A DNA stretch of 64,000 nt, taken from assembly GCA_028829895.1 (NCBI GenBank), contig CM054182.1:87469546-87533545 (forward strand), written 5' to 3'. This DNA comes from Sinotaia quadrata. Taxonomy: Eukaryota > Mollusca > Gastropoda > Architaenioglossa > Viviparidae. Below the pieces are notes generated by a model. The model made no database searches, had not been told where the DNA came from, and was given only the letters and a program-made list of their open reading frames with translations. The translations under genes and the position numbers were made by a program. The stretch's first letter is position 1; each line of letters opens with the position of its first letter. Positions 1 through 10,980 of the stretch are shown here, in pieces.

Positions 1-830
1 AAGACAGTCTACATTAGCATGTGACATTTTTGAAGACATTGCTTCCATTAACATGTGACATTTATGAAGACAGGATTTACCATTAACATTTGTGAAGACA
101 GAATCTCCATTAACATTTGACATTAGTGAAGACCATCTCCATTAAAAAATGACATTTGTAAAGACAGTCTCTGTTAGCATGGACATTTGTGAAGGCAGTC
201 TCCATTAACATTTCATATTTGTAAAGATAATGTCTTCTGTCCTGAGAATTCATTAATGTTTGACTATTGTGAAGTTAATTTCACTAAAAGATATTATAAT
301 TATCGTTTGATGTTTGTGAAGATAGTGTTTCCATTAACCAGAATTCATTAACATTTGACACTTTTGAAGATGTAGTGTTTCCATTCACTAGAATTCATTA
401 ACATTTGGCACTTTTGAAGATATAGTGTTTCTATTCACTAGAATTCATAGAATTCATTAACATTTAACACTTTTGAAGATATAGTGTCTCCAGTCACCAG
501 AATTCATTAACATTTGACACTTTTGAAGATATAGTGTCTCCAGTCACCAGAATTCATTAACATTTGACACTTTTGAAGATATAGTGTCTCCATTCACTAG
601 AATTCATTGACATTTAACATCTTTAAGTGTTAAAGATTCACTAGAATTCATTAATATTTGACATATATTTCATAGATAATATCTCTAGTCACTATAATTC
701 ATTTGACATTTTTGAAGATGGTGTTTCCAATCACTAGAATTATTACCATTTGACATTTTTTAAGCTAGTGTCTCCATATCACTGGAATTCTTTAACATTA
801 TGAAGGCAGTAAAGGTGGACCCCTTCAGAC
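1..830. repeat. degenerate minisatellite, about 50-bp unit
   Basis: Imperfect tandem copies of a unit containing 'cattaacatttgacac' and 'ttttgaagatatagtg'. Copies around 481-590 are nearly identical with a 50-bp period, and those toward position 1 are strongly decayed. The array lies upstream of the first visible exon of the adaptor gene, so it is probably intronic. I see no coding signal in it. The AT-rich stretch from 831 to 1148 holds nothing I recognise except the polypyrimidine tract before the exon. Confidence 0.85.
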
Positions 831-1148
831 ATCTATTGAGTTCTCTCTGAACAGCGAGATGCTGAGAGCAGTTCTTGTTTGTGATCTAGACTATCTGTTT
901 TCCTTATGAACATTGTAACCACAGGTTTTGGGTTATAGATTTTATGATGAAAAATGTTTGCTTGCATTTGTTACACTTAACATTGTACGATAATTTCATT
1001 CAATTTATTCGTGTTTGTGATTAAATTTGTATTTTATAAATAATTAATATTTTGAGGGTATAACTTTGTCTATATATTAATCAATGTCTGTACAAATGTA
1101 TAATACTTATTAATTGTTTTACGATTATTTTTTTCCATTTATTTAAAG

Positions 1149-1265
1149 ATTGATGAGTTGAAAAATAAAAATAAACGTCTTCAGGAGATGATTGAAGATG
1201 AACGAAAAAGATTTACAAGAGATGAAAATGAACTTATGAACCGGATTGATGCTCAAGCACAAGAG
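1149..1265 (+). CDS. adaptor gene, internal coiled-coil exon
   Basis: This 117-bp exon (39 codons, phase 0 at both ends) is bounded by a T-rich acceptor ending in 'atttaaag' and by the donor 'gag|gtaaga'. All 39 codons are open and encode a Lys/Glu/Arg-rich amphipathic helix. It is too short for an ORF search and was found from its splice sites and frame match with the downstream exon. Confidence 0.75.
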
Positions 1266-4200
1266 GTAAGATATTGCGTTTAATCATCAGCATCATCTTT
1301 AATTATTTTTCTTTTAATATATTTCTTTAGATATATATATGTAAAGAATACTAACAGGCTAAATAAAGTGCATGATCCATTAAAGTATGTATGTAATTAG
1401 CAGTAAGAAATTCTTTATCTCTGTTAATTAATTTATATTTATTTCTAAAACTTATCACCCCCTAAAATGTTTCACCCATGACTTACTTTGACAAGATGTA
1501 GTCAGGCTTTTAGTGGTATATGACACAGCAAGAAGTAAGGCTCCATGTCCCATTACAGCAGGGGGGGGAGGACCCTTTAAGATGTGGGCCACGTCAGTTT
1601 TGGCAAGCCCTGAGAGCCAACCTTTGCTTCTTAAACTTGAATTTTTAGAAATGATTTGCAGGCTAGACTAAACACTTTTGGCAGGTCAGAATCTAAATCA
1701 TGGGCCAAAAGGTAGGGATCTGTTGTGCCTGTTGTCGGTAGGGATCTGTTGTCCCTGTAGCCTGTTGTGGAATAAATTTGCTTATCTCTATTTCTAAATT
1801 TAAGTATTACATAAGTTCTTAAATGTCAAAGTGACCTGATCTTGGCCACTGCTTATGCTGATATTTTTAAGTGTCAAAGTTGGAGGATAGGTAGAGGATA
1901 GGCCAGAAATTGCTGATGCAATCCAAATCAGTTCCAACTGGATGAGTAGTTTTTATTATCCAATGGTTAAAGATTTACAAGAACGAGACCATGCCATTAT
2001 AATATCAGGACTGGAGATGGAGTGTTGTAGACAGATGATCATTCTGGTGGTTGATACAAATTTACATGACCTGACAAATGCACGAAAGACAAATGCACGC
2101 CCTGACAAATGCGCGATAGGGTTAGGGTTAGGGTTAGGTTAGGTTATGGTTAGGATTAGGGGTTAGGGTTAGAGTTAGGGACAGAACGCGTCGTCGCGCT
2201 TTTGTCCATTGCATTTTTGTCAGTGTGCATTTGTCGGTGAACCCAAATTTAATGGTATGAGTGGACTACATGATGGCAGAAAATATTGTCAGGTTCCTAA
2301 ACATTTTGCTTCAGGCCTTGACCATTAGATGGATGATTAGAAAGTTCAATTCTTTGATAATATCAGACTGTTGCCAAAGCCAAATTGTTACCACTGGACA
2401 GACCTGGAAAATTTCCATCTGTTCTCATGAGTTCTGCTGTCTTTCCCATCTACTGTTTTGTACCAAGGACAGTTGCATCTTAGCTACAAAGACCAGCTGG
2501 GTCTCAAACTCAGTGGTCTAACACTCTAGAACTGTCTGAAACAGCCATAAATCACAAAAAATTAAAATTAAAAGAAAATGGAAGAGGATGATAATAATAA
2601 ATCTAACACTCTGGGAACTGGTAAGAGAAGCTGCCTGACTGATCCCTCCCCCCAAACCCATCTGCTTTCTCATAGTTCACCCATCCACACACACAGCTGA
2701 GAGTGTCCAAGACAAAAGGCCTCAAACATTCTTTTGATGGAAATGAAACAGTTTATTAATACCAATACATTGCTTTGCTGACAGAGTTTATTAATGTCAG
2801 CAGTCCACCACTGCAGCTATTATAGCCAATACCAGCTTTGTCCTTTCATTCAGGTCAAGGACATATTGAATGGCCTGGACTCTTGGTTTGGTGATGTGTT
2901 GGCAGAGGTAGCAAGGTAGTTACATTTTGGAGATGAAGTCCACAGGTAGCCAAGATCTGAACACAACAGCTCTTTTTCATTCTAGAGAAAGAAAAATCCC
3001 AAAGAAATCCCAAAGTATGTTCACCAACATACTTTGGAGGAAGCAAACAGGTCACTCTTAAGGGAAGTAGGGCCTGGCCCTATCCATATGTTCCTGACTG
3101 ACTGATCCATACACATTGGTCCAGAGGTGTGATGGTGGATTGTTTGTGCCCAGTTATCCTAGAGTTGGAGATGTAGGTAATCGATGTTATCATCATAACA
3201 AGTCAGTAGGTAGGCATATAAAAGTTTTTAAACTTTTAAATCCTAAAAGCCATAAATCAGACTTGTTTCAACCAGATTAACATTTTATGGAAATGTAGCT
3301 TTAAGGAGATTATAGCAGCAGTTAGTTGAAAGACATTTACTTTTGTCTAGATATTATTTGTGAGATCACTAAAAGACATTTACTTTTGTCTTGATATTAT
3401 TTGTGAGATTGCTGAAAGACATTTACTTTTGTCTTGATTTTATTTGTGAGATCGCTGAAAGACATTTACTTTTGTTTTGATTTTTGAGATGCATCTACTT
3501 TGTCTTCTGACTTGCTATGCATATGGTAGCAGTTGCCCAGTCCACCATTGTTTTCTCTTGCAAGAAGTTGATTGTATTCTATTGCATTGTTCACTAACAT
3601 GTCTTCATATATAAGGTGATTGTATTCTATAGCATTGTTCACTAACATGCATAACATTTATTATTTCTGCTTCTCAGAGAAATATCTGCTTTGTTATTGT
3701 CTTGCATGCATATCTGGTTGTGATGGAAAAGGGTATTTTTCTATCTAAAATAAATTTATTCATGAAAAACTACCTGATGACTAGAAACACCTAGAATTCA
3801 TCCCAGCTCTTCACTTTTTACCTATACCTTGCTTGGATTTGGGGGAGGGCTTTTTATATTTCTAAGTAAAATAAGTTTTCTATGAATACTTACCAGATAA
3901 ATATACCCAGAGGCCCTCTCAGCCTCCTTACTTTTTTTCACCTATGCCTCAGTTACATTTTTGCAGGGTGTTGGTACCCCGTATGATGGACAATACGAAA
4001 TACACAACAATTGAGGTCAATTGCTCTGTCGACTCATTTCAGCCCCCAGAGAAAAGATTCCTCACATATAGGACAAAGAACGGACATGGACGGATGGACA
4101 AAGTGATGGATAAACAGACATGAAAACGGACATGATGACAGACATGATGTCTACGATTAAATGAATTTTACACGAAATGAAGGTGGTAAGAAACGACACA

Positions 4201-6293
4201 AGACAGATGAAAATTACAAAAATATTTATATAAAAGGAAAATTAAACAAATAAAGAAAAGAAAATATCAATCAATTACAAAATACATGTAGCAAAATGCT
4301 CATAATGTCTATCAGAGAAAAGTTAGCCTTCCTCAGCTATGTTTTCCCTGACCAAGTTCATATAGTTTCTTCTTCAATAACAAAGATTTGCACAAAATTC
4401 CCAATATCAAAAGATTTGCACAAAGTTCCCAATAGGTCCTATATGGTCAGAGACCGTTCTCACACTCTTGCCAAATGTACTGTTTTTACTTAACTTAGTT
4501 ACACTGGTAGAGTCTAACGTCATTGTCACTGGCTGAGTCTATGTAGACTTCCCCTTCTAAGCGATGTAATATGGCGTTCTTACGAACCAATGGCTGATAC
4601 ACTTCAGCAAACTGTTGCCAGCAATAGAAGCAAGATGCAAGCCTTAAAACATATGGTGAAAATCCTGCACTTTATAAATGCAGCACTCAGAGACTGCTAA
4701 CATTAACTACATAGTGCTCTTTAAATAAAGGCTGATATTTTCTCTGAGCACAATCTCGCTACCCTGAAATAAACATAAATTAATTATACATGGCAATTTA
4801 TCATAATTACATTCTACACAGAATTATTAATCACAAAATATTGTAAATGCAACTCTACCTTCATTCAGCGAAACCAAGGATAGAAGTAATCTGTAACAAT
4901 AGCCTATGGATTTCCTTAAAAAATCTCATATGCTCTTTTTTTCAAGCTTATTGGCTTATCATTTAAACAGACTTTCAGATTTACATTACGTCAAAATCTG
5001 GGCTTCTGCTATGCACCTGGAATGTGCCATTGTCGTGGGGAAAAGGGTTTACTCCCTTATTTAAAGGTTATTCAGTTGGCCAAAGGGCAGGGATGTATCC
5101 AAGCTTTCCTTCACACATAGGATCAACAACGCTTCCAACTTTCCATCCTTGTGCATGCCAAACAATCACCTCCCACCCTCTCTCATTCAGGCACTTTTAC
5201 GATCAAAGATACCTCTTGTGTGTTTACTATAATGGACTAGTTGGATTTCCGCTTGACCAGTGTTCACAACATTAACTAGCTTACTTCTCTTGACCCAAAA
5301 AAACAAAACATCTGTTGTCTTATGGGTGATGCAGTAGCTATGTCATTTGTCTGTATAAGCCCTTTGTAAACTACCTTTTGCATCTAATTTAGATTTAGTT
5401 TACTTCTCATTTCTTACATCTAAATTTTATTCCTTTCTACATTTCCTTTTTAATATTTATTGATGGGATCCAGGCAAGATTTATAAATATCCGACACAAG
5501 GAGTGTGTTTTAATTTTTGAAGATGTAAATATTTAAAACATTTTAGGATATACTTTAGCAAATAATAAAATATGTGTACTAGTTTTTATTTCTGGCTTTC
5601 AGTTTTTTTCTCTCTCAGTTAATTCTTTTTGCTTTATTTTATTACTGAAAGTTTTGTGAGCAGCAGCTAAGGAATGAAAACTTGAAGCGATTGCTCTTGG
5701 CTGTGGATGCAGCTTGGAAGTCAAGGGCTGAGTATGGTACCCCACATTATTTACCCAAAGATTATGAAGTCTGCATCACTAATCTACAACGACAGCTGAG
5801 ACCAACGATCAGAGACACCCCAATCCCACCATCTTCTCCTAGTCAGAGGACTAGTCACAGAGTTGTTGGGTTGACTGTGTCCGATACTGCAGCTGCACTG
5901 TCAAGGTCAAGTGCTACCCATCATAGCAGCAGCAGAGTTGGCAGGGGTGGAGGTAGTGGTGTTGCAGGAAACAGTGGTCAAGAATTGACTAATGTTAATG
6001 TCACCCAAACTAGTGGACACTCACTTCCTCACATGTCTTCTGAACAAACAATGTCAAATGTGGCTCTATCTATAGGACAAGGGGCCAGTCAGCTTGGACC
6101 TCATGTTCATTTAGGTAATGAATTAACAGCATCCTTTCACACAATGCGGGTTTCATCTGGGTCTTTGAGAAGAAACAGACATCCTACTGAAACGACCGAT
6201 ACACAGACCCCAGCCTTTACATGTGAATTTTGTCAGGTTGCTTTTAATAATGAAGAGGAACTTCTTGAACATCTGCAATTTTGTGGAGATTGA
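1149..6293 (+). CDS. coiled-coil adaptor with C-terminal C2HC zinc finger, TANK/TBKBP1-like (3' part of gene)
   Basis: Two exons, 1149-1265 and 5664-6293, join in phase 0 and give the last 248 residues of a protein that begins left of the window. The first exon is a charged heptad-like coiled coil (IDELKNKNKRLQEMIEDE). The second starts with a helical stretch (LKRLLLAVDAAWKSRAEY), then a Ser/Thr/Gly-rich, probably disordered linker of about 130 residues, and ends in a zinc finger C-x2-C-x12-H-x3-C starting CEFCQ, 23 residues from the C terminus. From known families, a coiled coil plus a terminal UBZ-like finger is the layout of TBK1/IKK-epsilon adaptors such as TANK and TBKBP1, and TANK's finger also starts CEFCQ. 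I cannot see the TBK1-binding helix of those proteins, so the assignment is an inference. Other coiled-coil ubiquitin-binding adaptors remain possible. The gene itself is well supported; its identity is not. Confidence 0.7.
1768..2006 (-). repeat. dispersed repeat family, copy 1 (inverted)
   Basis: Reading the minus strand, this stretch aligns over most of its length with the copies at 19147-19412 and 61000-61240. Shared blocks include a 'ctatttctaaa' segment, 'gtcaaagtgacctgatctt' (slightly varied between copies), 'agaaattgctgatg', 'ttccaactgg' and 'tttttattatcca'. The copies differ by many substitutions and small indels, so the family is old. No coding capacity is evident. Confidence 0.75.
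2071..2238. repeat. telomere-like TTAGGG tract inside an inverted repeat
   Basis: The core at about 2117-2180 is made of perfect and slightly altered TTAGGG units. The left arm (2071-2116) repeats 'gacaaatgcacg' and ends 'gacaaatgcgcga'. The right arm (2181-2238) carries the reverse complement of the same words ('cgcgcttttgtc', 'tgcatttgtcggtg'). The structure is therefore a fold-back with telomeric sequence in its loop. It could be an inverted-repeat transposon that has captured telomere sequence, or a repaired break. Confidence 0.75.
3328..3490. repeat. 43-bp tandem repeat, about 3.7 copies
   Basis: Units start at 3328, 3371, 3414 and 3457 with the core 'aaagacatttacttttgtc'. Copies are close to identical. 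They lie in the intron of the adaptor gene. Confidence 0.85.
3567..3650. repeat. 48-bp direct duplication
   Basis: The segment with 'tgattgtattctat' followed by 'gcattgttcactaacatg' occurs at 3567 and again at 3615 with a few differences. Intronic. Confidence 0.75.
5664..6293 (+). CDS. adaptor gene, last coding exon with zinc finger
   Basis: This exon has 209 codons and then TGA (6291-6293). The acceptor is a tandem NAG pair ('gtgagcagcag'), so the exon may begin at 5661 or 5664; both keep phase 0 and differ by one glutamine. The reading frame stays open through a low-complexity linker rich in Ser, Gly, Thr and His, and ends in the finger with Cys, Cys, His and Cys as probable zinc ligands. 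Because the finger sits intact next to the stop codon, this is the natural C terminus. Confidence 0.85.
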   Translation, partial: QLRNENLKRLLLAVDAAWKSRAEYGTPHYLPKDYEVCITNLQRQLRPTIRDTPIPPSSPSQRTSHRVVGLTVSDTAAALSRSSATHHSSSRVGRGGGSGVAGNSGQELTNVNVTQTSGHSLPHMSSEQTMSNVALSIGQGASQLGPHVHLGNELTASFHTMRVSSGSLRRNRHPTETTDTQTPAFTCEFCQVAFNNEEELLEHLQFCGD

Positions 6294-6330
6294 TTTTAGA
6301 TTAAATCAGTTTGTTATATAATTTTTTTAA

Positions 6331-6336
6331 AATAAA
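6331..6336 (+). terminator. candidate polyadenylation signal, adaptor gene
   Basis: AATAAA lies 38 bp after the stop codon. Further AATAAA matches occur at about 6863 and 6916 in AT-rich DNA, so a longer 3' UTR is equally possible. Confidence 0.4.
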
Positions 6337-9300
6337 GATTATAGATTAATTTTAGTGAAACCAGCTGTAATAATATAATTATTTTATTGATTAATTTTGG
6401 ATTAAATCTTGATATGAGCTGGTGAAATTAAGAGTAATATAATTACATGTATTACTATTATTATTATAACTCATTCTGAGTTAAAGGAAAAGCTTTGATA
6501 CTGTGAAAGGAATATATATAAAATCAGCTGTAATATGATAGATCAGTTTAAAAGGAAAGCTTCATTGCTATGGAATATAAATATATTCATTTTATAATGC
6601 TGATTATTTTGTTTTAAACCCAAGTTTATTTGTTCATGTTATAGACTAATCAGTAAAAAATAATTACCTGTATATGATTGATTTCACCTAAATCAATCTT
6701 AGTATGATCCGAGCAACTGTGTTTTGAATTTTCTGCAGTAAATAGGTATATATTTGCATACAATAGCAAATATGTTGTGAGTGTTAACTGTATAAATCAT
6801 ATTAATATTATATATATATATATATATATGTATCATGTGAATTATTGTTCTTTGGAGATACAAATAAAATTTATATATCGTTGTTAATTTATGTTTTAAT
6901 GCTGCTAATGTTAAAATAAAATTATTTAATTCATGCTAATACTTTGGTGATAATTTATATAGTTCATAAATTTTATTTATGATATTGTTTTTTGGTAAGA
7001 TGCTATAGTAGTTTATGAACTTTAAACTCCATTTCTCAATTCCTCCACCTAAAATAAAATGAAGGACACTGGATTTATTCTGTCTAAACCAAAAAATTAG
7101 AATATTTTCTAACTGAAATACATTTTTAGATTTTTTTAAAAAAAAGAACATGATCAAAGCTCAGAATTTTTTATTACAAATTATTCTCATTATGCAGTTA
7201 CATTTATTTTAAAATGTCTTATTGAAATATACATTCTTTTACTTTAGCTATTTAACACAGTTTGTAAAAATATAAATTTTATATTTATATATATATATTT
7301 TACTTGATCTTTGCTCAGATTTTGTTAAACAATTGTGTTAAACAATTAACATTAAAAAATCAAAGAATCTTTCATTTGATTTTTATATTCATTTTAAAAT
7401 TTATGGGGAAAATAAATTATTTTAAATCAGTCATCACCTTGACTTATACAAGCGATAGTTGTGAGCACATGACAAACATTGATTGGTTATAATTTTCTCA
7501 TTTTAATTTGTGTTGAATTTAATGCAGAAATCTTTCTTCTTTTCTTTAATGTATACCACATTAATCTATCATCAATCTATTGTGTGGATTTTTTGTCTGC
7601 TGACACCAACACTCTATGTTGTGAATTTTTTTTTGCTAACATCATCAGCCCAATGTTTTTATGCTGACATAATCAGCCTCATGTGTGGATGTATTAAATG
7701 CTGACATCATCAGTGTAATGTGTGGATTTTTTAATGCTGATGTCATCAAACTAAATGCAGGTGTTTTTGATGTTGACCTTATCAGTCTAACTTGTGGATG
7801 TTTTTAATGTTGATGTCATCAGTCCAATGTGTGGATGTTGTTAATGCTGTCAATCTAGTGTGTAGGTGTTTATAATGCTGATGTTGCCAGTCTAACTTGT
7901 GGATGTTTTTAATGTTTTTTATCAGCCCAATAACTCGGTTACGTAACTTTCTGTTTTCTTTTGAAAACTGTTTGAATTATCAGGTCATTTGCTCATCTAG
8001 TAATGGTATTAGTGATAGAAGCAAATTACATTTTATTTGGTCCTCCCCACTTTTTAAAAACATTTTTTTAAAATCATTCATCCAAGCATTTATTGTATCC
8101 GCAGGCATTGTTACTCAAAAAGAGACTAGCAAAGCAAGATTCCATTGCAATTTGAATTCCTCCTTCACATCCACACACCCTTGCAAATATTCCCATTTGA
8201 GATGGCTTTGTTGCAAACATTCATATTCCTACTCCCCTTCCATGAAAGTGGGAAGAACCTTCGAGTATAAGCACTTTTAAGCATTTCAGAGGGTGGGGGG
8301 AATAAAATTTACATTTTAAAAACTTGTGTACAATCTCATACCAATACTGATAAAATGAGTACTATCAAAGATGAAGGCAGATGGTAGAAATGTTATACTC
8401 AGTCTTAAAAGAGAGATTTTCTCCTGACAAATTTAACCTCGAAAACTGCACAAAATATGTCAGTATAATTAGTAAAATTTAACTTGTCTATGTTTAAAAG
8501 AAAATAACTCATTCTATACTACAAGATGTACTTTTAAATTAATGTTGAATATTTGAATGAATCCAAATCAGTCACATCGAATATTTCATTCATGTCAAAG
8601 TTTAAAACTTGAATACTACTATAAAGATACGTCTTTATGCATTCCAGCTTGTAGCATCTTTGTTTTTCAGATTTTCATTTATCTGGACTGGACATCTACT
8701 GAGACCAGTGCTATTTATATTCTGTTCACTACTTCTATTATCTTTTCTTCAATTGTTAATTAAATGCATACACTCTCACTTTTACCCCGAGCTTCAGAAT
8801 GATATAAATATCTCAGTGAAGTCTTTATTTAAAAAATTGTTTAGGGGGTATTATTGCATTTATTTACATGTATATATAATTTCCAAAATGGAAGATATAA
8901 ATTTAATTTATTTGCAGCCAAGAATTCAGCCACCTAGGTGCTTATATTTATGTAAAATTTGCAATATTTTTTTTGTAGACTGTCTGCCATTTCTCAACTC
9001 TAATATGTATTGCTCACATTCCATATTAAATGTAGATCTTCAATAGTCAACATCAAATATAGACTACTGTAAGACAAACTGTGTGAGTTTTATTATTACT
9101 TATATATATATATTAGTGTTTAAGCAAGCTGGAAAAGAAAGATTATGCAAAATAATGGTACAATTCCAAATTTTTCTTCTATTTAGTGTTTTTTCCCTGC
9201 ATCTGCAAAATTAAAGAAAATAAATGACATTTCTTTAAATACAATTTTTAAATGTTAAGAAATGTCTGAGGTATCTTAATTTCAATTAAAAAAGCAGATT

Positions 9301-10430
9301 TGTTATTTGTTTACATTTTTTAAAGCCATGGATACCAAAATTGATTTTTCCCTACTACATTTGACTTTATCTCTCTACTTAGCTTGGGTGGTACATCACT
9401 ATGTAATAGTAGAAATTCTTTTAAGTAGTAGAGTTATTTAGACCTGATAAGATATTCAGGTTTTTGTGTGTGTGTGTGTGCCAGTATATACAGGTAGCCT
9501 TTTCATAAAAAAATGACACAGCACCTTTGGTTTAAAATATTTATATGCTAATTGTAAATTATAAAATCATACCTAATGAATATTAGACATTTAAAAAAAA
9601 TATAATTATGTTTTTTCTAATATTTGAAAGTAATAAACATTTCTATATTTTAAATGATTAAATTAAACATTCTTGAATATATTTGGAACTTAAACAGTTT
9701 ACAATCGCCTAATATTTAATGGTCAGCAATATTCTGTTATCATATTTAAGAACACATGTTTATAAAATATTCTAAATAAAAAAATTCTAATCACATTTAA
9801 AAAATAATTTGTCTACATTTTAGAGGGTAAGTTCTTATATTTTTTAAAACCAAAGCGCATACTCACAATCTGTAAGATAAAATACGTAACTAACCATTGA
9901 TTATGAATATGTTGAGTATGGAAAGGAATATACAAAACTAGCAAAATATCAGTATACAGACTGTAGAACTTGAGAAAATACCGATATAACTGATACCATT
10001 TTATTCTGGAATTTTGGTAACACTAATGTAGAATTAGCTTTAAAATAACGATTATTTCCATAAATAATACTAATTACAACCTCTTCTGTAGAGCTATGTG
10101 GCCTCAATGCACAGTTTAACAAGAATTATAATGTAGAGAAGTAGGCTAGATCGATTCAGTATTTCGGATTCCGACAAGTATTGAATTACAGTGTACATAT
10201 AATTTAAACATTTTTTCCAACTCTTTATAAATATAGAATTCTTAAAGCAGATCGTGTAAAATTTTCTACAAAATAAGGCTATCGCAGTTCATTGATATTT
10301 ATTAGCTGAGGTGTTAGGCCTGAAGATCTTTTCCATACCTGTTTTTTATAAACTGCATGTTAAATTTAATTATATTTATTGAATTATAGATTCATCAAAT
10401 TGGATGCATATATCTCGAAAACGACCGATA
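6337..10430. other. AT-rich intergenic region
   Basis: No gene is seen. It contains a TA microsatellite near 6809-6828, a degenerate tandem array at 7590-7925 and a short TG run near 9466. Short open frames, the longest 145 codons at 8609-9046, are in AT-rich sequence without recognisable domains and I do not consider them genes. Confidence 0.6.
7590..7925. repeat. degenerate tandem repeat, unit about 40-50 bp
   Basis: About seven diverged copies of a unit built from 'aatgctgacatcatcag' and 'aatgtgtggatgttttt'. Spacing varies, so unit length is approximate. Confidence 0.75.
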
Positions 10431-10473
10431 CCAATCACGTAGTTACCATAGACGCTACATAGACGGCATTTTC

Positions 10474-10484
10474 AAAATGGCGGA
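10474..10484 (+). promoter_or_regulatory. YY1-like site in possible phospholipase promoter
   Basis: 'aaaatggcgga' matches the core of the YY1 motif (AAnATGGCGGC), which in animals is often found at or just downstream of transcription starts. It lies about 350 bp upstream of the phospholipase start codon in a locally CpG-richer stretch (10420-10500). The motif match is seen; promoter function is inferred. Confidence 0.3.
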
Positions 10485-10826
10485 CATTTTTGGCGTAATG
10501 TGCCCTCTCTATTTATAGAGCTCAGTGGTGTGTGTGCGTGCACATGCATAACTAGAAAGATAAAGTTAATATTAAAAAAACTTCTGGGGAATCTGCTGAC
10601 AGAAACGGGCGTTCAGAATAATAACCCTGAATCAAAAAAATCAAAACCGAAAAACACTTTCGAGGAAACCATTTTCATCCAATCGGGTACCGACGCACGA
10701 GGGAAGCATTTTTTATCATCCTACTTGAATGACGTGTACTAAATTACTTCCTTCGTTCATTATTATATATATCGAGTACAGGTATATTGATTATTGATAC
10801 AAAACATTTTTTTTTTAATTGCGGAT

Positions 10827-10980
10827 ATGAAAACTTGGATGCATCTACTTCGCATTTGCATATGTCTGGTTATTGTTGATTTGTGTATTGCGGATGATTT
10901 TCTCGGCTCACTTGAATCTGTAGTGAGTTCAGTGATTGAATACATGGTTGAAGACGAGTGTAAATACACCTGTCGCGGAG
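10827..10980 (+). CDS. PLA2G12-like exon 1 (signal peptide, first Cys pair)
   Basis: ATG at 10827, 51 codons plus one base. The donor is 'gag|gtaagc' at 10980/10981. It encodes the signal peptide and the start of the mature protein, including DECKYTCRG. The 5' UTR boundary is unknown. Confidence 0.9.

Larger units (their letters stand above)
1266..5663 (+). other. intron of the adaptor gene
   Basis: A 4.4-kb intron. It contains a dispersed repeat copy (1768-2006), a telomere-like inverted-repeat element (2071-2238) and two small tandem repeats (3328-3490 and 3567-3650). A stretch from about 3960 to 5300 is locally less AT-rich and could be a decayed mobile element, but I recognise no protein in it. 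Short open frames at 1942, 2261 and 5024 show no family resemblance. Confidence 0.7.

Noticed and set aside
1942..2142. 66-codon frame in the first intron
   Set aside because: It runs across the dispersed repeat copy and into the telomere-like tract, so it is a chance frame.
3960..5300. possible LTR or retroelement from 'tgttggtaccccg' onward
   Set aside because: No matching second end, no target duplication and no protein similarity in the frames at 4296 or 5024.
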